Assembly (NCBI RefSeq): GCF_932294415.1
Contig: NC_065537.1
Span: 70,349,761 to 70,413,760, forward strand
Direction of reading: 5' to 3'
Origin: Quercus robur
Taxonomy: Eukaryota > Streptophyta > Magnoliopsida > Fagales > Fagaceae
Length of the DNA stretch: 64,000 nucleotides
Shown here: piece after piece, positions 44,787-56,335 of the stretch
Position numbering within the stretch: the first letter of the stretch is position 1
How the letters are laid out: each line of letters begins with the position of its first letter
Position numbers and translations under genes: made by a program
Notes under the pieces: model-generated
Databases searched by the model: none
Told to the model about the DNA's origin: nothing
Seen by the model: the letters and a program-made list of their open reading frames with translations, nothing else

Positions 44787-45399
44787 TCAATACTTCAATC
44801 TATAAACTAAACCAGAAATAGTTGGTAATGTTGGTTGATCATTACAAGTTTGATCATTACCCTTGGGTACTGAACCAAATTCTAACTTTTGTAGGTTGTA
44901 AAACCATTCCTTTTTTGGATACATATGGAAGGTACAAGTTGAATCCAAAACCCATTCATTTGAATGGGAAACAAATGATGAACTAGTCAAATGATGAATC
45001 CAAAACCCATTACTATCATGTGCTACTTTTGCATTAGAATCCTTTTTGTCCTTGTTTTGCAATAGAGGACAATCTTTCTTCCAATGCCCCTTTAATTTTG
45101 CGACAATAGGCACACTCATCTTTCTCAAGTTTCTTATCATTAGACATGCCCTTAATAATCAAAGCCTCAGTCATCATGTCCCTTTGAGCTTACTTATCTT
45201 TCTTACGATACTCATTATTGGTCAAAACATTGGACACATTATTAAACTTAATCTCATCCTTTCCATACAATAGTCTAGTAATTAGATGATCATAAGTATT
45301 AGGCTATGAATTCAATAACAAAAGAGATTTATCCTCACTGCTAATATCGACTTCTAAATTATGGAAATCAGCAAGTATTTTATTGTAATCATTCAGGTG
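44787..45399 (-). pseudogene. Copia A gag end, zinc knuckle and protease
   Basis: The minus strand from 45399 reads KHLNDYNKILADFHNLEV, then NTYDHLITRLLYGKDEIKF and NEYRKKDK (UBN2/gag end), a damaged zinc knuckle (CAYCRKI, GHWKKDCP) and the protease start WVLDSTCTFHMYPKKEWFY. The active-site triplet is D-S-T where copia proteases usually have D-S-G. Two in-frame stops lie in the gag part. It follows 62294-62795 directly if the Ogre-like insert is removed. Confidence 0.84.
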
Positions 45400-45404
45400 C
45401 TTAG

Positions 45405-48109
45405 TATGGACATAAGAAGTCTCAGAGTTGCCACCTAGTTTTTGCAATGGTCTAGGAACCATATATATAGCGTCTTTTTGAGGAAGGACCTTTGATCTTA
45501 CTACTAGAGTATAAGTTTAGAGTTTAGCTACACTCCTGGGAAGGTGTTAGGCATCCAAGAATGCCCAACCTTAAGGTTGGCCTCCCATCGTCGTGTCTTA
45601 TGTCTTATCCCTATTAAAAACTAATTTAACACTTGTATTCTAGACTCACACACACACTAACATGCATCTAACATACATCATGACATCTTTCATCCCAAAG
45701 CAAACATACTTATCTATCTACAAAGCAATAAGGAGCCAAACACATATAAGAAACCCTAGCATGCAATCATCATACATATCATCCGCCTAACATTCATCTA
45801 GCATGTGAAAACCCTATCATACATCTAAAGCAAGGCAGCAACTTAATCATGGCGATCACAAGATCATGTAAACATCCATACTCAAAACCAAACATCATAC
45901 AAGCACATTCATCACAAAAGATGCATGATCATATCAATGCATGACCTACCTTTACTTACCTTGCAGCAACTCAACACCTATGGCATCAATTTATTTGCCT
46001 GTGAATGAATGGCATGGTATTAAGATTAAAAAACAAGAAGATAATCCCTAATCTAGCATACAATAACAAACAAACATGTGAACAAAGAAAATCAAAAGCA
46101 TATAAGAAGGTTAAAATAGAGGCATATTAGGTAAAACAAGCAAAACCAAAGAAACAGGAAAATCAAATTTAGGGTTTCTGGGCATGAGTATGCGTGCGCA
46201 TACATAGGCTTGCGTACGCAAGCTAGTTGTATGCGTATGCATACTTCGAGCTTGCCTGCGCATACAAAAGTATGCGTACGCAGATATGCCTGAACCCTAA
46301 CCCAGCAATGGATAAATAGAAAAATAGAGCAGAAATGAAAACCCTAATTCTAGCAGCCAAATATGCTCATGATAGGCCACAAACTGAATGACCCCTTGTG
46401 ATAGAAATTAATTAATTAATTAATTAGCCAAGTTATTAATTAATCAATTTATCATGCAAATGCGTGGTAGCACAAACAAATCACCAACAAACTAAATATG
46501 CAGCGGAAAATAAATAACACGGTGATTTGTTTACGAATGGGGAAAACCTAACGGCAAAACCCTATGGGTGATTTTCAGGTCACCACTCCCGAAACTCCAC
46601 TATTATCACAACAAACGGTTACAAGTAAAGGAATCCAAGTACCTTACCAACCGAAAGTTGAACCCTTACCCTAATACCCAATTGGACTTGTTTTGTAGTG
46701 ACAATTCCCCTTTCAGATGCACGACTCCCAGTACGTGACTAACCAATTGCGCGAATCCCAGTACGCGACTTCAATCACTAACTAAGAAGGTTGTTGGTTG
46801 CAAAGTTCTTCAGTTCATCCACACGATGAAGATCAAGAAGATGCTTGGTCACAAAACCCTACGGTGCACATACACAGCAACTTCTCCAAGAGAAAGAGAT
46901 GAACTAGGGCAAAAACTTCGTCTCCGGTCACAATTTACTTGAACAGAGTTTGCTCAAAGCTTGTGCAACTTGTGAACTCTTTGACGGCCCTTAAATTGAT
47001 CCTTTTATATGTCTAGGGTTAGGAGAAAAGAAAGCCCAAAGACACATTCACGGATCCCAAGAAAATCATATTGAAATTCTGAAAATCTTAAATCTCGACA
47101 GATAGCAGGTGTCGAGAAGCTGTCGAGCAGGTGTCGAGCACACCGAATGTAGAACAGCTTCCTTAAGCTCGATAGATGCAGCTGTCGAGCTTTAATGATT
47201 TTGCACTCTGAACTTGTTTTCTTGAACAGACTTGAAGGCTTCAATACTTGATCTTGAAACAAGGTTTTTTGAAGTATTTAAGACATCCTAAATCTACCCA
47301 AATACAAGTAAAGTGCGTTTTGTCAAAGGATAAGCCAATTACATAAAATCATGACATATGTTCTTAACATGTGAAACACATATGTCCTAACAGCTCAGAA
47401 TATACAAGAAAACTTAAACCTACCCTAAACAAACAGGTTATAAGACAAAAAAGCAAGAAAAACAGATTAAACAGCAAAAGAAAGACTAAAAAGAGAAAAG
47501 AAAGGTTGAAACTTGATACCTTAAAAAAGGAGTTCCCAAGCTTTGATTTTGACCATTCCCTCAGTCAAATCTATCACAAGTCATTAAACAAGCGATTAGC
47601 AACGTTAAACTAAAAGGATTGGGGCCAGAAAAGGTCCCAATCATATAAAATTGACTTTAGGGTGTTTTGTGAAAAACTCCTTTTTGATTCACTATTTTCT
47701 AGTGAATCTTAGGTTTTTTCTTGTGGGATTTCTGTATTTTGAAAATGTACCATGTAAGGCTTTTTATAGTGGAAAAAATGGAGTTTGGAACGGCTCTCAA
47801 ACAATATGGGAATTCTAAAGCTCAGCCATTATTACAGAAAACTTGCCTTTTTCATGCTTCTGAAACCCTAGCTACGTACGTAGAATGTGCCTGCGTACGC
47901 ATGCTTTGGCCTACGTACGCAAGCCACTTTGGTCTTTTGCTTCCAAAAATAAATTTTTTGCTCATTTGAAAGGTTATATTTTCCATTTTAACACTCCTCA
48001 AGTCAATTTAATATCTGATTGTGCTCTCAACTGGCCTTGGGCCTTAGAGTTTAAGCATCATTGGAGGACGGGGGCCTGAGTCGTAAGGGTACAAAATGCG
48101 GTGTCTATA
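45405..48109 (-). repeat. Ogre-like 3' LTR, interrupted by a solo LTR
   Basis: About 1680 bases after removing 46370-47397, equal to the right LTR. Its terminal TG and CA have decayed to TA (45405) and TA (48109). It carries a cluster of palindromes such as TGCGTACGCA at 46188-46290 and 47869-47925. Confidence 0.87.
46370..47392 (-). mobile_element. Solo LTR of copia B family, target duplication GCTCA
   Basis: Flanked by GCTCA (46365-46369, 47393-47397), starting TGATAGGCC and ending GTCCTAACA. It is the reverse complement relative of the LTR at 53349-54345, sharing ACATATG, TAACTTGGC/GCCAAGTTA, AAACCCTACGG and the exact ends. The empty site is seen in the right Ogre-like LTR near 61500. Confidence 0.9.
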
Positions 48110-48123
48110 GATGCCCCTCTTTT
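48110..48123 (-). other. Ogre-like polypurine tract
   Basis: On the minus strand AAAAGAGGGGCATC directly precedes the LTR start. Confidence 0.65.
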
Positions 48124-48814
48124 GATTTGTGAGCTTTGCTAACGGAATCAAAAGAATAAGAGAAAAAAAAATTAGTTTCGACGTACAGCTCAGGCCCAAC
48201 CCATGCACACCACACACATCACGCATACATGGGGTGGGGTGTAACTCTGAAGAGTTGTGTGGGATTTGTATGTCCAAAGTACCACCTTTGTTGCTCGGGA
48301 AATGAGTAACGATAGGTTCACTATCCCAGAACCTGTTTTGCCACTTGTAAGCAAATAGCGAGTGACTCACTATCCTAAGGTCACTTAAAAAGAAAAAAAA
48401 GAAAACAAACAAGGGTGCTCTTATGAGCTAACCTATCAAACAACAAAAGGATATAGTCTCTATGGTGTCCATCCAGGGCTCTTGCCTTAAACTTCTCCGG
48501 GTGACTTGTTCCTCTTGTCTTCTTCACTTCTTTCTCTACTATTTTTGGTGAGGCTCTTGCCTCGGGTTGACCTTGGTCTCTTTCTCTATCTCTATCTCTA
48601 CCTTTTTCTACCGTGCTTGCATGTTCAATTCTCGAAGGATATGTGCACGAGTAGTCTTGATTGTTGGATCCACTAGGGTTGGTGAAAACTTGCTGAGGAG
48701 TAGGTGTGCATGGGGAGGAATCTTCTGCCTTTCTCATGACTTGCTTGGGGGTGAGAAACTCACTGAGGAGTAGGAGGAGTGGACTCGCTGAGGAGTAGTA
48801 TAGATGTGTGATCC
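48124..48814 (-). other. Ogre-like 3' region, unassigned open frame
   Basis: An open frame at 48737-48381 (minus) encodes a charged protein with KGRDRDRERDQ but matches no family I know. It may be chance within the 3' untranslated region. Confidence 0.3.
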
Positions 48815-49300
48815 ACTGGGGAAGAATCTTTTGTTTCCTTCATGGTTTGCTAAGGGCTTTAGGGAAGAATCTTCTACTTCCTTATTAGGGATTTTTGTTT
48901 TTGTTTTGTTTTGTTTTTTGGGTGTATTGGACTCATTGGGGATACTTTGGGTGTACTTGATTTACCGGGGATTATTTAGATATGCTTGGGTACATCGGGG
49001 AAGAATATTTTGCCTCCTCTACGGGGATGATGCTTGAGATGCTTGATCCAATGGGGAAGAGTCTTCTACTTCCTAATTGGGAATGATGCTTGAGATGCTT
49101 GATCCATTGGGGAAGAATCTTCGGATTCCTTACTGAGGGTAGTGTTCTTGATATGCTTGAACCATGGAGGGAGAATCTTCTACTTTCCTCTATGGGGATG
49201 ATGCTTGATATGCTTGATCCATTGGGGAAGAATCTTTTGCTTCCTTATTGGGGGGTAGTGTTCTTGAGGAAGAGTCTTCTACTTCCTTTACTGCTCTTTG
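48815..49300. repeat. Degenerate ~60-70-bp tandem array in the Ogre-like 3' region
   Basis: Seven or more units carry variants of GATGCTTGATCCATTGGGGA followed by AGAATCTTCTACTTCC. The units near 49030-49240 are best preserved. Confidence 0.85.
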
Positions 49301-49426
49301 GGGAGTCTTTTGATGATTTTGTGTCTAATTGGGGTAATCTTGAGATGTTCTTCTTTTTTGAAAGAAGGGATTTTTATTTTTATTTTTTACTGTTCATGAC
49401 TAAACTACACGTAGTTTAGTCATCAA

Positions 49427-50998
49427 GTGTGTTCCCGCCTTTTCATTTTCTCCAACAGTTACCAACAGTTTCTTTCTCTTTTTCATTCTCTTTATCTTCC
49501 TTATCTGTTCATAACTCTTTTCTTCTTTCTACAAAAACCCCCCTCTCCTCTCTTTTCCTCTTACTTTCTGACTCGAAGACCTCCTACGTCCTTTTCTCTG
49601 ATGTATTCCGCATCACCTGTTGGAGTGGGGCAATGAGGTTGATGGGGCCTCCAACATTGACATACCAACCATAGAATCATATTCCCATGGTTGAATTTGT
49701 AAGTTTTCAAACTTTTTCTCATTTCCAAGTTTCTCTCTAATCAGCGTTTTAATGTGTTTTTGGCCATGTAAATGCTTGGCTTTTGCTATGGGATAGGTTT
49801 AAGAGGGGTAGAAACACGTTTAGGATTGATTTTGGATGATGTATGCTCAAAAATGTTGAAGAACCGCTTCTGTATGCTCGAAAACATCATTTTCATCATT
49901 TGTAACTTGTAGTCTTGCAAATTGTACTATCTTGAAAATTGTCTTCTCGCATTTGTTATCTTGCAAACTGTTATCTTGCAAACTGTCAATTGTCATCTTG
50001 TATCTAACTTGTGGCTTGTGCTTCTTTTTGCAGTGGTGGTTGGTGCTTCTTTTTGCAGTGGTGGTTGGTGCTTCTTTTTGCAGCGGTGGTTGGTGCTTCT
50101 CCATGCATTTCCCTTACGATACCTTTCTTCTAACCTTGTGTCACTATAGGTTAACTGGGCTCCGTGGGCCGACCAGCCCCTTCTTACTTCTCGAGACTTG
50201 GAAACCGCCGCTCTCCTCGCTTCAGAGATCACCTGACCTTTTGAAGGAATGGGCTTGAGGGTTTGTATTTGGTGGAGAGGATGTGGTGCTAGTTGGTGGG
50301 CAGGGATGACCCCCAGATTCTGATGGATCCTCTTGAGTTCATGCTTGCCCCACACTCCATGAGTGATGCTGAGTACCACTCAGGGGGAGTGGTGTTCCCT
50401 ATGCCGGGCGGCTTCTTGAGGGGTTGGACTATGAAGAGTTCAACATCACCCGCCTCATGACTTCCCTTACTGCTTGGGTATGTGCTCAATCTCTTCTTTT
50501 TCTTTTCCTTTCCTTTACCTTGTTTCTCATGCCTTCAAATGTGGGAAACTGTAACAGGAGGAGCCTATTGCCAGTGAGCTCATTGACCCTCCACACTTTT
50601 CTTGGATGGTCTATGCCTATGGCCCTGATGGCTTTGCTTAGGAGCGCACTATGCCCATAATCCTAATGTCATGGGCTATCCTTTTCCTCCCAACACTCGG
50701 GCAGTAAGTTCTTTCTTCCCTTTGTTTTTTTTTTTTTTTTTTTTTTCTTTTTGCCAATTCTTTCCTTTTGTTTTTGTCACTAACCCTTTCTTTCTTTAAA
50801 TTACAGCCCACTATCCAAGAGCATGAGGAGTTGGTATAGTTGGCAGGGAATCTCAAGTTAGAGGTGACTAACTATTCGAGGAATCTATACGGTCCTAGAG
50901 GAGTGGCCCACCTAGGTGGTGGTGATGATGATGATGATGGTGGTGGTGAGGAGGAGGATTCAGAGGCGACTCCTAGCTACCAACCAAGGAAGAGGTGA
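49427..50998 (+). pseudogene. Antisense gene A in the Ogre-like element (unknown function)
   Basis: It lies on the strand opposite gag-pol. A CT-rich leader (49427-49600), an ATG near 49635 and a GTAAG donor (about 49698) suggest a spliced leader. Coding exons with GT/AG borders: one ending 50477 (DPLEFMLAPHSMSDAEYH, DYEEFNITRLMTSLTAW), then 50558-50703 (EEPIASELIDPPHFSWMVY), then 50807-50998 (TIQEHEELV, LEVTNYSRNLYGPRG, an Asp/Glu/Gly-rich tail, PSYQPRKR, stop). One in-frame stop and one frameshift in exon 2, plus one stop in exon 3, make it a pseudogene. I recognise no function; the acidic tail and basic end could suit a nucleic-acid- or chromatin-associated protein, but that is a guess. 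Confidence 0.6.
50015..50100 (+). repeat. 25-bp tandem repeat carrying splice-acceptor-like sites
   Basis: CTTCTTTTTGCAGTGGTGGTTGGTG is repeated with starts at 50021, 50046 and 50071 and a partial unit at 50096. Each unit contains CTTCTTTTTGCAG, a good plant 3' splice-site consensus, inside the intron region of antisense gene A. Confidence 0.85.
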
Positions 50999-51445
50999 CA
51001 CCATTGATTACCTGTAGTTCAAGACATATAGGCATACAACATACAACTTTTTATCTTTTTTTTTTTTTTTTGGTTTTAATGTTTTTATTTCCTTTAGCAA
51101 ACATTTGGATTAAGTTCGAGACAAAGGATTGTATTTAAGAACATATTTTTACATTTATGCTTTTGATTGGAACTTAGCACTTAATTTACAAGATTTGTGA
51201 TGAATTGTATGTTTTTACACAACTCTGTTTCCTTAATGCTTGAAATCTTGTGCTTGGAATGCATCTTGAATGATCCTTTAGTTCACAGGAACCCTAGGAA
51301 TGCTTTGGAGTGAAAAACTCTGCTTAAAATAGGGGAACATACGCTTCTACCAAGCGCCGTGCATACGTGGAGATGAGCCAGCATACGCAGCTTTGACTTT
51401 GCGTATGAAGGGTTGACTTTGTGTATGTGAGTCGCTAATTAGAAA

Positions 51446-51475
51446 AACCCTAACCGACTTACTTAAGTATAAAAG
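51446..51475 (+). promoter_or_regulatory. Telo-box-like motif and TATA box of antisense gene B
   Basis: AAACCCTAA (about 51446-51454) is followed by TATAAAAG at 51468-51475, 71 bases before the ATG at 51546. In plants the telo-box close to a TATA box often marks transcribed 5' regions. Confidence 0.6.
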
Positions 51476-51545
51476 TAGCCGTTTGGGTCCTAAAACCCTT
51501 ACCAACATATTTTCAACCCAGAGAATGCTTTTTTGAGGTCCCCCA

Positions 51546-52857
51546 ATGGTAGAAAACTCTTCTTTTAATGTCTCAGCTTGGATTAGGAGGCTTGGTCCTG
51601 ATTTCAAGAATTCCATTGCCCCTTATGGTCTTTCTTGTATCTTTCCCTACCATCAAATCAAGGTGGTGAGCCTCTTCTTTGTGCTGTTGCCAACTATTGG
51701 GTTCCTTCTCGACATGTATTCTGCTTCAACAGAATAGAACTATGTCTTACTATTGAAGAATTTGGTGCTATCATGGGTGAATTGGAGATTGATAATCTCA
51801 TCTTCCCTACCATCGGTGGGGATCTTCCTTCTTTGTTGCGATTGTGTTGGGTCCCTGCTGCCACAACAAATAGGTGGTGTGTCTTTGGCAAGCTCAACCT
51901 TAGGTTGGTCTTTAAGTACTTTTCTGGTTCAGCCCTTCCTGTGGATGAGAGGCCACGCTTGTACTTCCTTCATGCCTTTTGCTTATGCGCTCTTGCAAGG
52001 TATTTCTTGGTCCAAAAGTCATATTGCGTGGACCTTCGGATGTGCATAGTGACTTATGAGCTAAAGAGAGGTAATTCGATGGGCTTGATTTTGGTGGAAA
52101 CCCTCAATGGTTTGGATGCCTTTCATAGGAAGGAAGCAAGCTTCTTTGCGAGAAGTACTCTTCTTCTTCAAGTATAATCCTTAACTTTTGCCTAGGTTCT
52201 CAACCTAGCGAGGTTCCTCTAATTTTGCATGAATTTCCTTTTGGCTTTTAACCCATCGAGGCACCTTATATCGTCTTTCATCATTATTTTATTTTCTCTC
52301 ACTCATGCTCTCCATTTTTTTCTTTCTTTCCAGATATGGCTACAAGAGAGGTTTTGGTTGCTTCAACCTCCTACTGTACCCCTCAGCACCTACCTTCCTA
52401 GGCATCTTAGGGACTGTCGACTTCATCAAAATGATATGAGCTTTGAGGCTTATATGGAGCTTATGGGTCACCTCAAGGAAACCAAATTCAGTGGGTCGTG
52501 GAATGGTGGCATACCTTAAGCATGGTCCATATTTGTTGCAAGGATCGCTGTGTGACTTTAGTTGGGCTTCATTGCTTCTCCTACCATTCCACTTGTCGTA
52601 TCTCAATGCAATTTGGAGAACGTCAAGAGGCCCCTGACGATGGAGGTGCCTTCCACATCGAAGTGTTTACCAACGTGATCTTGGGCAGGATAAGTAAGGC
52701 TTGGCCACACCGTAGGGCGACGAAAGGCATTATTCCTCCTCAATACATCTGCTCCACTGCGAGGTACAAGCAATGATTGGAGGATGGCATGAAATGGATT
52801 CTGAGGGATGTGAAAGCTTACATGAAGACTAGCAAGAAAGTAAGGAGGACTGAGTGA
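51546..52857 (+). pseudogene. Antisense gene B in the Ogre-like element (plant-mobile-domain-like)
   Basis: Two exons with GT/AG borders: 51546-52171 and 52334-52857, joining LLLQ to IWLQERFWLL in phase 0. The N-terminus (MVENSSFNVSAW, GPDFKNSIAPY) shifts frame near 51650 and continues ANYWVPSRHVF, ELCLTIEEFGAIMGE, NRWCVFGKLNL, LHAFCLCALARYFL, ETLNGLDAF. Exon 2: LPRHLRDCRLHQNDMSFEAY, then a shift near 52490, then CCKDRCVTLVGLHC, GGAFHIEVFTN, GIIPPQY, a stop that was probably Trp, and a Lys/Arg-rich end. ELCLTIEEFGAI resembles the plant-mobile-domain (aminotransferase-like/DUF7745-type) proteins that travel with transposons. Function unknown. About 370 codons in the ancestral form. Confidence 0.65.
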
Positions 52858-53348
52858 CCACCCTAACATGCCTTATATTTACTTTTCTGCACTTTTATGA
52901 TTCTCATGTTTTTGTTTTTGAATTTAATAAAGGATTAGAATGTTCCAAATTCCCTATGAAAACAATCTTATTATCCTTTAATTTAAGCAATGAGAGATCC
53001 CTTTTTATTATCTTTGCTTATTGTCTTTTTTTTTTTTTTTTTCCTTTGCCATGTAATTTTTGCCCATGATGTCCCTTCAGGAATTTTCGCCATGCCCATG
53101 GTCTTTTCCCCTAACTTTTGCCTAGACTGCCCTTTTAGGTTTCAATCTAGCGGGGTTCTTTTGCCTTAATTTTTTCCTAGGCCACCCTTTTGGGTTTTCA
53201 ACCTAGCAGGCTTTTTTCTTTTTCTTTTTAAATGTGGTATTTCCGGAGTCTATCCATGTTAATTGGGTGAAGCATCTCTTCCCCATCCAAATCTATGATC
53301 CTTGTAGCACCTCCAGATATGATCTTCTTAATGATAAAAGGCCTAGAC
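52858..53348. other. Ogre-like 3' region between antisense gene B and copia B
   Basis: No gene. It contains a repeated phrase on the theme GCCTAG..TGCCCTTTTAGGTTT..AACCTAGC (53110-53210), two to three degenerate copies of about 60 bases. Confidence 0.5.
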
Positions 53349-55361
53349 TGTTAGGACATATGTGAATCATGTTAGGAACATATGTCAATATAGTATTGAC
53401 TCATCCTTTGAAAAAACGCACTTTACTTGAAATTGGGTAGATCTAGGATGTGTTTAATGCTTTAAGGAACAAGGTTTCAAGTTCAAGCGTTAAAGCCATG
53501 CAAGTCTGTCCAAGAATCAAGTGAAGAAGTGCTGGATTTTAAAGCTCGACAGCTAGTATCTATCGAGGTTTAAAAAGTTGTTTAAGCTCAATGCTCGACA
53601 GCTGCTTGATAGATAGGGTATCTATCGAGATTTAAGAAAATCAGTTTTTCAGATTTGATTTCACTCCAATCCGTGAATAGATGTTTGGGTTTTCTTTTCT
53701 CATAACCCTAAACATATATAAGGATTGCTTTAAGGGCCGCCACAGCTGATGCACCTCAATGCAAAAAGTTTTTTACAAGCATATTATGAATTGGAGACAT
53801 ATGCCCTACTTCATCTTTCTCTTCAACAAGCTATTGTGTTTGTACACCGTAGGGTTTTGTAACCAAGGAGCTTCATTAACTTCATCATGTTGATTAACTG
53901 AAGAGCTTTATAGCCAACATCTTTCTTAAGTTGGTGTGTAAGCCACGTACTAGGATCCGCGCATCGATTGGTTAGTCATGTACTAGGAGCTGCGCATTAA
54001 AAGGAGAGATTGTCACTACAGAACAAGTCCAATTGGATATTGGGGTAAGGGTTCAATTGTAGGTTGGTATAAGGTACTGGGATTCCTTTACTTGTAACCG
54101 CTTGTTGTGATAATAGTGGATTCTCGAGAGTAGTGACCTTAAAATCACCCGGTAGGGTTTTTACCGTGTAGGTTTTCCCCATTGTAAACAAATCACTATG
54201 TCAATTTATTTTCCACTGCATATTAACTTAGTTGGTGATTTGTTTGTGCTACCACGCTTATTGCATGCTAATTGAATTAATTAATTAACTTGGCTAATTA
54301 ATTGGTTAATTCATCACAAGGGGTTAATACATTCTTGGCCTATCAAGTGGTATCAGAGCAGGCATACTCTGTTTAAGGTTAATCTTTGCTGTGTGATCCA
54401 TTGACCCCTGTTGTCATGGATAGAGGACAATCTCTCATTATACCTCTTTTTTTTGATGGCACTAACTATGCTTACTGGAAAATACGCATGAGAGCTTTCT
54501 TGCAGTCTTTATATGAGAAAGTGTGGCAAGCTGTGGAGATAGGCTGGACCAAGCCAAAGGAAGCACCGGCCGATTAGGATGTTGCTAAGATCAAGGCGAC
54601 AAACTTCAACAGCAGGGCATTGAATGCTTTATTCAGTGCGGTCACGAATGAGGAGTTCAAGAAGATATCCTCTACTAAAACTGTGAAGGAAGCATGGACC
54701 ATCCTCCAGACAACCTATGAAGGAACTAAGGCTGTCAATTATTCGAAACTTCAGAGGCTTACTACAAGCTTTAAAGAGATCAAGATGGAGGAAGATGAGT
54801 CATTTGATGAGTTCTATGCCAAGCTCAAGGACATAGTGAACTCAGCCTTTAATCTTGGGGAAACCATTCCCGAACCCAAGATTGTTAGAAAGAAGCTTAG
54901 ATCTCTACCTGAGAGATTTCATGCCAAGATCACCGCGATTGAGGAATCAAAGGATATTGAAAAATTCCTTTGACAGAGCTGGTTGGCAATCTGCAGACCT
55001 ATGAGTTGGGTTTGACAAGGATTGGGAAATCAAGCAAGACCAAGAGCATGACATTGAAGGTCAACAGCACTGATGAGTCTTCTGATGATGAAGATTCTAA
55101 AATGAAATCCTATATCACAAGGTAGTTCAAAAAGTTCATGAAGAATGCCAATACAAGAGGATTTGATAAAGACTGCAAGCAGTTTAGTTCGTCTCAGTTC
55201 AAGAACCAAGACAAAGGAAAGAAGGATGCTAGGGATGATGGTTAGTACACTGTTCCCTCAGGACCAAAGTGCTTTGGGTGTCAAGGCTTCGGTCACATGA
55301 AACAAGAGTGCCTTACGTATCTCAAGACTATTGGGAAAAGTAAGGCACTTGCTACTACTTT
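53349..55361 (+). mobile_element. Copia B: truncated Ty1/copia element nested in the Ogre-like element
   Basis: LTR 53349-54345 (TGTTAGGACATATG...TTGGCCTATCA), primer site 54348-54360 (TGGTATCAGAGCA, the initiator-tRNA-Met type of copia), then gag. The element breaks off after the zinc knuckle near 55361, where the Ogre-like integrase resumes. It has no protease, RT or second LTR. The left flank TAGAC has no partner on the right, so a deletion removed the rest together with part of the host element. Confidence 0.85.
54416..55361 (+). pseudogene. Copia B gag and zinc knuckle
   Basis: The start ATG at 54416 (MDRGQSLIIPLFFDGTNYAY) follows the primer site. It has the DUF4219/UBN2 order: YWKIRMRAFLQ, a stop at the expected Trp (PAD*DV; TGG to TAG), ALNALFSAVTNEEFKKIS, KEAWTILQTTYEGTKAV, LRSLPERFHAKITAIEES. 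A frameshift near 54966 is followed by TELVGNLQTYEL and KCFGCQGFGHMKQEC, a C-x2-C-x4-H-x4-C knuckle. It ends near 55361. Confidence 0.85.
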
Positions 55362-56029
55362 GAGCCTGTGGTCCATGCAGTGAAGACTTGTGATGCTCAA
55401 TGCCATATTCTTCCATGACCTTTCGAACTTCACCCTCAAAGTGGGAGCCATTATCGGAGATGATCTCTTGAGGTACCCCAAGCCGACATATGATATTGTT
55501 TTCTAATAACTGAGCCACATGCTTAGTCTTCAATACGGATTAGGAGGCTTCTTCCACCCACTTGGTGAAGTAGTCAATTGCCACTAGAATGTATTTATGC
55601 CCATTTAAAGCCTTGGGAGCTATCCTTCCAATCAATCTATGCCCCAAACTGAGAATGGACTTGGAGAAATGCTATACAACTCACTAGGTGGTACATGGAT
55701 CAAGTTGGCAAGTGTTTGAAAAACATGACAACTCTTCACATAGTCCATACAATCAGTCTCCATTGTATTCCAATAATAACCTATCCTTAAGATTTTCTTG
55801 GCTAACATTCTTCCTTCATATGAGGACCACAGATCCCTCGATGAACTACTTCCATTACCCTCTCGACTTCTTTTTTCTTCAAGCAACGAAGGTGTACACC
55901 ATCATAGGACCTTCTATAGAGTTGTCCTCCATACAGGATGTATTATGTTGCCATCATCCTAATGGAATGATGTTCTCAATTGTCGGCACCATCCGGATAT
56001 GCCCCTAGTTCCAAGAACTTCACAATGTC
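55362..56029 (-). pseudogene. Ogre-like integrase N-terminal and core remnant
   Basis: Minus strand: WYYDIVKFLELGAYPDGADN (56029-55976), the linker before integrase; then RMLAKKILRIGYYWNTMETDC and YVKSCHVF (zinc-finger region); PPSELYSISPSPFSVWGID (first catalytic Asp); then KTKHVAQLLENNIICRLGV, IISDNGSHFEGEV (second Asp) and YGIEHHKSS. It is cut before the catalytic Glu by the copia B junction. Confidence 0.84.
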
Positions 56030-56335
56030 ATAGTACCATGGAACTTCCTCTTTGATTTTTAAGAGCCATTCGGTCCTCATTCTTCTCAACTTTTGCTTGA
56101 CGGGCACCATGTGATCATGAGTATCAATGTGATGTTGAGCTATCTTGGGGTCAATTCCAAGCATATTTTCATAGGACCATGTAAACACCTCTTGAAATTC
56201 TATGAGGAGTTCTTGAAGATCTTTTCTTTCTTTTTCATTTAGAGTTGAGCCAATTTTAATTAAGCGTGGATTCTCATCATTGCCTAAATTAATAGTTTCA
56301 AGAGTTGGTTCCATAGGTTCAATTTTCTTTTCCAA
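56030..56335 (-). pseudogene. Ogre-like reverse transcriptase, N-terminal stub only
   Basis: TETINLG-type linker (TLETINLGNDENPRLIKIG), ELLIEFQEVFTWSYENMLGI, IAQHHIDTHDHMVPVKQKLR and LLKIKEEV, after which the frame passes directly into the linker before integrase (WYYDIVKF). Everything from the RT fingers to the RNase H domains (normally some 600-700 residues) is missing, with no in-frame stop at the join, so this is a clean internal deletion. Confidence 0.82.
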
